Assembly (NCBI GenBank): GCA_023402505.1
Contig: JAEYGD010000271.1
Span: 1 to 46,008, forward strand
Reading direction: 5' to 3'
DNA: 46,008 nucleotides
Origin: Actinomycetes bacterium
GTDB lineage: Bacteria; Actinomycetota; Actinomycetes; Mycobacteriales; Micromonosporaceae
In this document: positions 40,501-46,008 of the stretch, piece by piece
How positions within the stretch are numbered: position 1 is the first letter of the stretch
Layout of the letters: each line of letters begins with the position of its first letter
Notes under the pieces: model-generated
What the model saw: only the letters and a program-made list of their open reading frames with translations
Told to the model about the DNA's origin: nothing
Database searches by the model: none
Position numbers and translations under genes: made by a program

Positions 40501-41252
40501 CGCGCCTGCAGCGTCCCGTCCGGCAGGCGTACCGCTCGAGCGTCGCCGCCGAGGTCGAAGCGGATACGTCGGACGGCGGGGTTCGTGGCCGCCGCCGCGC
40601 TTTTCACGACCAGAACGTGGCTGAAACCGGTCGGGGTGGCCTGCACCACCAGGTCGACGCCGGGGAAGACCTCCGGATAGGTCGCGCTGTTGTCGTCGAC
40701 GAGCGGTGTGGGCAGCCGTCCCGGCCAGCCCATGACGAAGGTCTTCCCGTCGCGGCCCAGGGTGACCAGCGGGGTGTCACCGCCTCCGGAGAACGCGACG
40801 TCCGCGACGGAGGCCGCCGGACGGAGCCGTCCGTCCGGTCCCCGGGTCAGCGCGAGGTCGACCTCCGCCCAGCGCCCGTCCGCGCGCCGGGTCCACTGCG
40901 GGACCACACCGGATTCCATGGTCAACCGTCCGTCCGGCTGGGCGAGCACCCGGTTGTACTCGGAGCGGGACTCGGTGATCGTCACCGGCTGGCCGCAATC
41001 CCTCGCGACGGTGAGAGCCGCCGCGGCGGAACTGGTCTCCGCGACACACGACACGGCAGGAGATGCCGGGGTGGCGAGGACCGGCGCGGTGGACACGATC
41101 GGCAGGCCGGCTGCCGACAGCAGCACGGCGATGGCGGCGGCCAGCCATCGGATCCGGCCGGGCCCCGACCGGGGGCGGCGGTCCGGCTTGCTGGTCACCG
41201 TCGACCGGCCGGTGGATGGGAAACGTGTCGGGTGACCGCTCGTGTCAGACAT
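37512..41252 (-). CDS. Exported LamG-domain protein, partner of the Rhs toxin
   Basis: This 1246-aa protein has a signal peptide after a basic leader (RIRWLAAAIAVLLSAAGLPI). The N-terminal region resembles actinobacterial DNRLRE/LamG secreted proteins (FPVFIDPAWSVRQNRWAYAT, YRSFFQFPT), and a fibronectin-like segment contains GWSSWCAFRVDTDVPPVTV. Two LamG (concanavalin-like) jelly-roll domains lie at ~736-961 (DTTNSFSVAAWVRP, WTHLAGVYDRTDGKLRLYVN) and ~979-1246 (NDSFTVSVWVHPDE, WSHLVGVYDAQAAEIRLYVN). LamG domains bind carbohydrates or glycoproteins. It is encoded directly before the Rhs gene on the same strand and may help in surface attachment or delivery; this is inferred from context. The ATG at 41252 follows a TTGGAGC site by 5 bases. 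Confidence 0.85.
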   Translation of the reverse strand: MSDTSGHPTRFPSTGRSTVTSKPDRRPRSGPGRIRWLAAAIAVLLSAAGLPIVSTAPVLATPASPAVSCVAETSSAAAALTVARDCGQPVTITESRSEYNRVLAQPDGRLTMESGVVPQWTRRADGRWAEVDLALTRGPDGRLRPAASVADVAFSGGGDTPLVTLGRDGKTFVMGWPGRLPTPLVDDNSATYPEVFPGVDLVVQATPTGFSHVLVVKSAAAATNPAVRRIRFDLGGDARAVRLPDGTLQARTRAGILATAPPAVMWNSGGDAVGPPAGRHAEGPPEARSTADGPGTAARTVRVETTVTDTGDLVLTPDADMLAADTADFPVFIDPAWSVRQNRWAYATNNGCSNADVSVARVGLSPEGPCEGQLYRSFFQFPTTSGGISLGGKHIESAYVQMKLDHSWSCDDTWVYMYQVPVIDRTMRATWSSMALRTLLDGAAGHANEAGGCGTIQPDMTMNFTSGTLATRVQEAAKKNAPTFTVGFSARAADGSGESTRDRWKKFFPNDAKLVIDYDSVPGKPTGLHVAGVACLATDALTIGTLAPTFSAIYPDADRGQSLTGTYEWIEVPAGGMGSVTDTYPARLPRPPTASAPANGRATTAAVTVAKDRTYAYRVTAVDPAPYSKWSGWSSWCAFRVDTDVPPVTVTVTGTPSGPGEPVSFRIESTAVDVVSFKYGWTGPTTAVTVPGTPKSTTITLRAPKYGRNTLYVSAVDATRNEGYASAEFIVDRPSTAVARWGLETYPGVTQDQALADQQGARAGNTPLAATNVTWASGARIVGGASARFNGTNSQAATDMPVLDTTNSFSVAAWVRPAHLPTTDMKVLTQDAGNAARFEFGVRRQGANMTPYWSFAMKDTADQASTTRVAIAPAPITAVDVNRWTHLAGVYDRTDGKLRLYVNGVRVAETAYVAAPWAATGSFVVGRGFATGQAANWWHGDLADVQVFNRVLVEHDFTGQLASEESSGGFDEPGILAPIEVGRWDMNAATPCYEAGIPHTCQAPDGAAWGRRLSLTQGASVGSGFRDGGLLLDDTHFVEDPADPYHGLRTVEYGQSQHNTATPESPTWQDGPVLRTNDSFTVSVWVHPDELRSSTQTAVGQRGTKQSAFYLALRETRVSADSTHRWQFTVSGADNDAEALRVHAAGKTPLTDDDTETWSHLVGVYDAQAAEIRLYVNGDLEQTTPCPKGVFAATGPLTVGAAQFSNPNESPGMLDFWHGGIDDLQLYQGALTDAAVAELHRTQAQA

Positions 41253-41569
41253 GACTGCTCCAACTGGCCAGACGCTCGGTGGTCGGACGGGCGGGGGTGG
41301 AGTCGCCCATCGGGCGAGGTGCGACACCGGCCGGCACCGTGCGTGCGGTCCGACATCTCGTGGCAGCTGGGTGCGCCCATGCCATGAAGAACCCCCCGTT
41401 TCGTCGGCGCCGGTACGCGACGCCGCAGCAGCCGTACGCGCCGTCGGGCTTGCGCCACACGACCTGCCTGACCAGGCTGCGCGGACGGGTTTATCTGTCC
41501 GCTAGCCGATTGCCAGCCGAACAGCTGCAACGTCTTCGATAGGCTTGGATGGAACCTACGGGGGTGGGT
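41253..41569. other. 317-base divergent promoter region between the LamG/Rhs operon and the SARP gene
   Basis: No convincing gene is seen. A 6-bp inverted repeat, GCGGAC (41481-41486) with GTCCGC (41497-41502), lies about 70 bases before the SARP start and encloses an A/T-rich stretch (TTTATCT), so it may be an operator. Heptamer direct repeats of the kind bound by SARP proteins were not found by eye. Confidence 0.4.
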
Positions 41570-44413
41570 ATGCGGTTCACGGTGTTCGGCTCGGTGGAGG
41601 TCCTCGGACCTGACGGTCCGGTGGCCGTGGGCCAACCCCGGCACCGGGCGCTGCTCGCCTATCTGCTGCTGCACGCGAACCAGGTGGTCACCCCGCGACA
41701 ACTGATCGAGGCCCTCTGGGGTGGAGCGGAACCCTCGTCCGCGCTGTCCCAACTGCACGTCGCCGTCTCCACGCTCCGCCGGGCCCTGCGGGACCTGGGC
41801 ATGACCGACCTGATCCGGACCCGCCCCGGCGGCTACCGGATGGTCCTGGCCGACGGCGACCTGGACGCGGCCGTGTTCGAACGCCAGGTGGCCGAGGCCC
41901 GCACGGCACAGCGGCGCGGCGACTGGCAGGCGTCCGTACGGTTGCTGCGTCCGGCCCTCGCCCAGTGTCGAGGCGACGCTCTCGCCGAGGTCACCGCACC
42001 GTACGCGGCCGCGGCCCGGCAACGACTGCACGAGTCACGCCTGGCGGCGCGGGCCCTGCTGGCCGAAGCGGAGCTTGCGCTGGGCCACCACGACGCTCTC
42101 ATCGGCGACCTCGAGGATCTGGTCGCCACGCATCCCGAACACGAGCAGCTGGTGCGTCAGCTGATGCTGGCGCAGCATCGCTGTGGGCGACGTTCCGACG
42201 CGCTGAGCACCGCCCGGAACTACCGCCGGCAGTTGGCCGCCGAGCAGGGCCTCGATCCGGGCCCGTCATTCGCCGAACTGGAACGGGCGATCCTCAACGC
42301 CGACCGGTCGCTCGACCTCCCGGCACCGCCCCGGCAGCGGCCGCACAGGGTCGACGCGCCGCCCGCGCAACTCCCCTTCGACGTGCACGACTTCGTCGGC
42401 CGTAACCGGGAGCTGGAGCACCTCGACGCGCTGCTCGACCCCGCCCGAGGATGCCGGCTCGTACTCATCAGCGGCACCGCCGGGGTCGGCAAGACGGCGC
42501 TCGCCCTGCGCTGGAGCCACCGCGTCCGCGAGCAGTTTCCCGACGGACAGCTCTACGTGAACCTTCGCGGCTTCGACACTCGACGGCCACCGGCACAGAC
42601 CCTCACCGTGTTGCAACACTTCCTGCGCTCACTCGGCCTGGAACCCTCGGCGTTGCCCGACGACGCGGACGAGGCCGGAGCGCTGTTCCGGTCGCAGCTG
42701 GCCGACCGGCGGGTCCTGATCGTGCTCGACAACGCCGCCAGCGCGGAGCAGGTCCGACCGCTGCTACCCGGCATCACCAGCTGCCCGGTCCTGCTGACCA
42801 GCCGCAACCGCCTACCCTCGCTGATCGCGTACGAGGGAGCCCGGCTGCTGCAGCTCGCACCGCTGCTTCCCGACGAGGCGACCGCCCTGCTCCGAAGAAG
42901 GCTCACCCGTAGCGCCAGTGACGCCACGATCGCACGGCTGGCCGAGCGGTGCGCGTATCTGCCGCTGGCCCTGCGCCTCTCGGCCGCACAGCTCATCTGC
43001 CACGACCAGTTGGCCGTGGCGGACTACGTCGCCCAACTAGCCTCGGGAGACGTCCTGTCGCTGCTGGAACGTGACATCGACGACGAGGTTGCGGTCAGCT
43101 CCGCGTTCGGCGTGTCGTACCGCGCCGTATCTGCGAGCGGCCAGCACCTGTTCCGGATGCTGGGCCTCATCCCCGGCCCGGACTTCACCATGCCGGCGGC
43201 AGCAGCGCTGGTCGGTCGCGACGAGGCCGCGCTACAGGCCCCGCTGGCCGAGCTGATCGCCGCCAACCTGGTCAGCGAATACCTGCCCCGCCGGTACATG
43301 CTCCATGACCTGCTGCGGAGCTACGCCGAGAGGATCTGCGCCCGAGAGGAGGAGGCGGTCGACCGGCAGGCCGCCGCCCGGCGCCTCATCCATTTCTACG
43401 ACCAGACGGTCTTCGACGCATATCCACTGCTCATCCCACGCCGACCCGACAGCGGGCGAGAACCCGTCGGGGCACAGGTAACGCCGCTGCGCTTCACCGA
43501 CCGGGCGGCCGCGCTCGACTGGATCGACCGCGAACGCGACAACCTCATCGCGGTCATCCAGCTCGCGGCGGATCAGGGTTGGCACAACGCGGTCCTGCAA
43601 CTGACCGGCGACCTGTACGCCTACTTCGTGATCCGCCGCCGGTGGACGGACTGGCTCGTGGTGCTGGGCATCGCCCGAGCCTCGGCCGAACATACCGCCG
43701 ATGTCGCGGCCGCCGCCCGGGTCGAGAACGCCTTCGGCGTGCTTTACAAGCAAAGCGGTCGCTTCGACCTCGCCGAGACCCACTACCAGCGTGCGATCGA
43801 CCTCGCGACGCGCGCTGGGGAGGAACGCAGCATCGGGTCCTTCACCGTCAACCTGGCCGGGCTGCGCGTCGGTCAGGGCAACGGCACGGAAGCCGTCAAG
43901 CTCATGCGAAGCGCGCTGGCGCTGCCGGCCTACCGCGACAACCCGCAGTACGCGATCACCGCTCAGGTGAACCTCGGCAGCGCGCTCGTCGGCCTCCACC
44001 GGCACGATGAAGCCGTCGACGCACTCGAATCGGCACTCGCCTCCGCCTTCGCCCTCGACGACCTGCAGAACGCCTGCATCACCTACGCGAACCTCATCGA
44101 GATCGCGCTGCGCCGGGGCCAGACCCAGATTGCCCGCAAGCACGCGGAGCACCAGCTACAGCTGGCCGAGAAACTGGGTGACCCGCTGCGCACCGCGGTC
44201 GCCACCGACAACCTCGCCTCGACGCTGCTGTCCGACGAACCGGACGTCGCCCGACACCACTGGGCGAAGGCTCAACAGCTCTACCTCGAACTCGGTCACC
44301 CGCTCAGCGACATCCTGGGATCCTGGCTACGTACCCTGCCGTCGATCCGGGACCGCCAAGAGTTGGTCCACGCCGACGCCGCTCGTCGCGAGCGCGCCCG
44401 TCGGCTGCTGTGA
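41570..44413 (+). CDS. AfsR/SARP-family transcriptional regulator (winged helix, BTAD, NB-ARC, TPR)
   Basis: This 947-aa regulator has an N-terminal OmpR-like winged helix (MRFTVFGSVEVLGPDGPVAV, YLLLHANQVVTPRQLIEALW), a bacterial transcriptional activation domain to ~245 (YRRQLAAEQGLDPGPSFAEL), and an NB-ARC ATPase. The ATPase has Walker A GTAGVGKTALALRW near residue 303, Walker B RRVLIVLDNAAS and GLPLAL-like AYLPLALRLSAAQL. C-terminal TPRs include AETHYQRAIDLATRAGEERS. SARP proteins activate antibiotic or developmental genes, and large ones use ATP-dependent switching. The ATG at 41570 is preferred since the domain starts there after a G-rich site; an in-frame ATG at 41549 would add 7 residues. 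It is divergent from LamG/Rhs and no biosynthetic genes are visible. Confidence 0.92.
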   Translation: MRFTVFGSVEVLGPDGPVAVGQPRHRALLAYLLLHANQVVTPRQLIEALWGGAEPSSALSQLHVAVSTLRRALRDLGMTDLIRTRPGGYRMVLADGDLDAAVFERQVAEARTAQRRGDWQASVRLLRPALAQCRGDALAEVTAPYAAAARQRLHESRLAARALLAEAELALGHHDALIGDLEDLVATHPEHEQLVRQLMLAQHRCGRRSDALSTARNYRRQLAAEQGLDPGPSFAELERAILNADRSLDLPAPPRQRPHRVDAPPAQLPFDVHDFVGRNRELEHLDALLDPARGCRLVLISGTAGVGKTALALRWSHRVREQFPDGQLYVNLRGFDTRRPPAQTLTVLQHFLRSLGLEPSALPDDADEAGALFRSQLADRRVLIVLDNAASAEQVRPLLPGITSCPVLLTSRNRLPSLIAYEGARLLQLAPLLPDEATALLRRRLTRSASDATIARLAERCAYLPLALRLSAAQLICHDQLAVADYVAQLASGDVLSLLERDIDDEVAVSSAFGVSYRAVSASGQHLFRMLGLIPGPDFTMPAAAALVGRDEAALQAPLAELIAANLVSEYLPRRYMLHDLLRSYAERICAREEEAVDRQAAARRLIHFYDQTVFDAYPLLIPRRPDSGREPVGAQVTPLRFTDRAAALDWIDRERDNLIAVIQLAADQGWHNAVLQLTGDLYAYFVIRRRWTDWLVVLGIARASAEHTADVAAAARVENAFGVLYKQSGRFDLAETHYQRAIDLATRAGEERSIGSFTVNLAGLRVGQGNGTEAVKLMRSALALPAYRDNPQYAITAQVNLGSALVGLHRHDEAVDALESALASAFALDDLQNACITYANLIEIALRRGQTQIARKHAEHQLQLAEKLGDPLRTAVATDNLASTLLSDEPDVARHHWAKAQQLYLELGHPLSDILGSWLRTLPSIRDRQELVHADAARRERARRLL

Positions 44414-44736
44414 CCGGCGGCGCCGTCGGGAGGCGTCCCCCCGTCGGCTGGTCCGGCCGGGGTGGTCGCACGGTCCGCGTGTCTACCGCCGTTCGCGCTG
44501 GCGCCGGCGGTCGCTGCGCGGCTCGGCTGGATGAACAGATCCAACAGTGGCCGCCGACCGGCCGCGGGGTCCGCACGCTGAGAGAGGCCCCCCGTCGTCG
44601 CAGCTCCGATGCTTGAGGCAGCGTGCGCCGGGGCCGACGCTCCCGCCGCCGGCGGAGCCTGCACCGCCTGTGCTTCGCACCCACCGCAGGTTGCGGACCG
44701 GCGCCGCGTCGTCTCGCCGAGGAAAGGACCATCGAC
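44414..44736. other. 323-base spacer with no recognised feature
   Basis: Between the SARP stop and the membrane-protein start I see GC-rich sequence without a protein-like frame carrying a ribosome site, and no clean hairpin. The promoter of the membrane-protein gene is presumably here, but I cannot point to its boxes. Confidence 0.35.
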
Positions 44737-45678
44737 ATGGCCGAACCCAGCAGCCCTCAGGCGCTCCTGCCCGCACCGGCACCGGCCACCAGGGCCCGAC
44801 CGCCGGCACAGGCAGTGGCGATCGCCGTCCTCGCGGGCGTTCTGCTCGCCGTGGTGTGGTCGTTCGAGCTCGTCGACTCGGTGATCGGCGACACCGTCGC
44901 CAACGCCGCCCTCGGCCACGACGCAAAGACCACCCCGATCGCCGGCACGGCCGCCGGGCTCCTCTTCGCCTTCGTGTCCGGCCTCGCCGGCACCTTCACC
45001 GCCTGCAACATCGCCATGATGGCGTCGATCGGCCCGATGACCCAGGCCGGTGTCTCCCGCTCGGGAGTCGCCCGGCACACCGTCGACGTGCTCCTGCGCC
45101 CGGTCGGGTGGCTGACCCTGGGAATGGTCTCCGTGTCCGCGGCGTACGGGGTGATCGGGGTTCTGCTCGGTGACCGGCTGCCGCAACTGTCGACCGAGAC
45201 CGTCAACGGCATGCCGGTCCGGATCATCCAGTCGTCCGTCGTGTTCGGTGTCATCGGTCTGGCGCTGGTCTATCTCGGTCTGGCGGCACTGGGCCGGGTG
45301 CCCGACCTGTTCGCCCGCCGGCCGGTGGCGCGGGTGGTCACGATCGGCGCCCTGATCGGCGGTTTTCTCATCGGCAGGCCGTACCCGCTGTTCAACAAGC
45401 TGTTCCACTGGGCGGTGGACACCGGAAACCCCCTGTACGGGGCGCTCGCCTTCGTCCTCCAGTCACTGGGCAACGTGGTGATCGTCCTGCTGTTGTTCGT
45501 CGCCGTCGTGCTGGCGACGAGGGGGCGTTTTCTGCGGTGGGCGTCGGACCCGGTGCGCAGCGCCGTGGTGACCGGCTCGTTGATGGTGATGCTGGGCGTC
45601 TTCACCGTCGTCTACTGGGACCTCCGGGTTCCCGCCCTGTTCGGGGTGGGTTGGTTCCCGATGATGCCGTACAACTGA
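44737..45678 (+). CDS. Polytopic integral membrane protein of unknown function
   Basis: This 313-aa protein has about six or seven membrane spans, among them AVAIAVLAGVLLAVVWSFEL, GTAAGLLFAFVSGLAG, VGWLTLGMVSVSAAYGVIGV, SVVFGVIGLALVYLGLAALG, FVLQSLGNVVIVLLLFVAVV and VTGSLMVMLGVFTVVYWDL. A Cys-containing turn in the second span (SGLAGTFTACNIAMMASIGP) is reminiscent of CcdA/DsbD-like transporters, in which Cys and Pro near this place carry electrons; here only one Cys is seen, so redox function is doubtful. The ATG at 44737 follows GAGGAAAGGA by 8 bases. The 60-aa gene follows after 25 bases and the pair ends at a strong hairpin. Confidence 0.75.
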   Translation: MAEPSSPQALLPAPAPATRARPPAQAVAIAVLAGVLLAVVWSFELVDSVIGDTVANAALGHDAKTTPIAGTAAGLLFAFVSGLAGTFTACNIAMMASIGPMTQAGVSRSGVARHTVDVLLRPVGWLTLGMVSVSAAYGVIGVLLGDRLPQLSTETVNGMPVRIIQSSVVFGVIGLALVYLGLAALGRVPDLFARRPVARVVTIGALIGGFLIGRPYPLFNKLFHWAVDTGNPLYGALAFVLQSLGNVVIVLLLFVAVVLATRGRFLRWASDPVRSAVVTGSLMVMLGVFTVVYWDLRVPALFGVGWFPMMPYN

Positions 45679-45703
45679 CCGCCCACCGGATCGGGAGGTA
45701 CGA

Positions 45704-45886
45704 ATGCAGGGTCAACACCCGATGGTCGACGCGGACCGTGACGTGCGCGTCGACGAATCGGCGTCACGCGCGGTCGTCGAGCCCGGGCCCCTGCTCAGCT
45801 GGGCGCGGTCGGCGCTGCTGGGCCGGTTTCCCGATCAGGACGACGACGCCCGGGACGAGCTGCACATCCTTCGCGGGCTCGACTAG
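45704..45886 (+). CDS. Small acidic 60-aa protein, co-transcribed with the membrane protein
   Basis: The ATG at 45704 is preceded by GGGAGG at a suitable distance, and the frame ends at 45886, 18 bases before a strong terminator. The protein is acidic and soluble: MQGQHPMVDADRDVRVDESA, then a more hydrophobic EPGPLLSWARSALLGRFPD and an acidic end (DDDARDELHILRGLD). I do not recognise a family. It is likely an accessory of the membrane protein encoded 25 bases upstream, by context only. Confidence 0.65.
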   Translation: MQGQHPMVDADRDVRVDESASRAVVEPGPLLSWARSALLGRFPDQDDDARDELHILRGLD

Positions 45887-45904
45887 GGCGGCGGTCCGGC
45901 AAGG

Positions 45905-45949
45905 CGCGGTTTCGTCCGGATACCGGTGTCGTATCCGGACGAAACCGCG
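45905..45949. terminator. Perfect 19-bp hairpin, strong terminator
   Basis: CGCGGTTTCGTCCGGATAC (45905-45923) and its exact inverse at 45931-45949 enclose a 7-base loop. It directly follows the 60-aa gene and is the strongest hairpin seen in the window; it would end the membrane-protein/60-aa transcript. Confidence 0.8.
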
Positions 45950-46008
45950 ACGCCCCCCGTCGTCGTCCCGGCCCGCCCCAGGCCGGCCAGTTGCTATGTA
46001 ACAGGCCC

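Noticed and set aside
41245..41460. 71-aa minus-strand frame in the LamG/SARP spacer
   Set aside because: Ala/Pro/Arg-rich with no ribosome site; it overlaps the LamG start region and is probably chance.
1..46008. tRNA, rRNA, insertion sequences, integrases, CRISPR arrays, riboswitches
   Set aside because: Looked for by eye on both strands; no cloverleaf, transposase motif, regular repeat-spacer pattern or known aptamer core was recognised. A covariance-model scan would be decisive.

Overview
High-G+C actinobacterial chromosome with strong codon-position GC bias, many GTG starts, Sec/Tat-exported enzymes carrying CBM13/CBM2 modules, a SARP regulator and LamG/Rhs secreted proteins. This looks like a Micromonosporaceae-type filamentous actinomycete. 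That placement is an inference from gene style; no rRNA or marker gene is present. I saw no tRNA, rRNA, CRISPR array, transposase or integrase.

Layout. (1) 1-5.9 kb: the end of an unknown gene, an OmpR-type two-component pair with a GTGA overlap, a DM13 protein, and a three-gene operon (unknown 155-aa protein, membrane histidine kinase, NarL-type regulator). (2) 6.0-12.4 kb, minus strand: a 1060-aa exported protein of unknown function with a long helical core, preceded by a compact two-gene module. That module pairs a SLATT-like two-transmembrane protein with a 774-aa fusion of a TIR/deoxyribosyltransferase-like Rossmannoid domain, TPRs and a calcineurin-like phosphoesterase. It looks like a nucleotide-signalling or anti-phage type conflict system and is the most interesting object in the window. 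(3) 12.6-17.9 kb: a DesK/NarL-type pair, a small membrane protein, a small frameshifted gene, an SDR dehydrogenase, a small exported protein and a VOC protein.

(4) 18.1-29.8 kb: a plant-polysaccharide (hemicellulose/arabinan) locus. It encodes GH43-CBM13, GH27-CBM13, a CE1-type esterase-CBM2, a GH10 xylanase-CBM13 and a GH127-like beta-L-arabinofuranosidase with CBM13-like modules, plus a PaaX-family regulator. LacI-family-like operators lie in the GH43/GH27 divergent promoter and before the xylanase. The enzymes would cut xylan backbone, remove arabinose and galactose side chains and remove acyl groups. The sugar importer and the LacI-type regulator must lie elsewhere.

(5) 30.2-41.3 kb, minus strand: a polymorphic-toxin cassette made of an exported LamG protein, a 2294-aa Rhs/YD-repeat protein ending in a HINT domain and a short variable toxin domain, and a small overlapping putative immunity gene. 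Toxin tip and immunity gene are clearly more A/T-rich than the Rhs body, the usual sign of tip exchange. (6) 41.6-46.0 kb: an AfsR/SARP-type regulator transcribed away from the toxin cassette, a polytopic membrane protein, a 60-aa protein and a near-perfect terminator hairpin.
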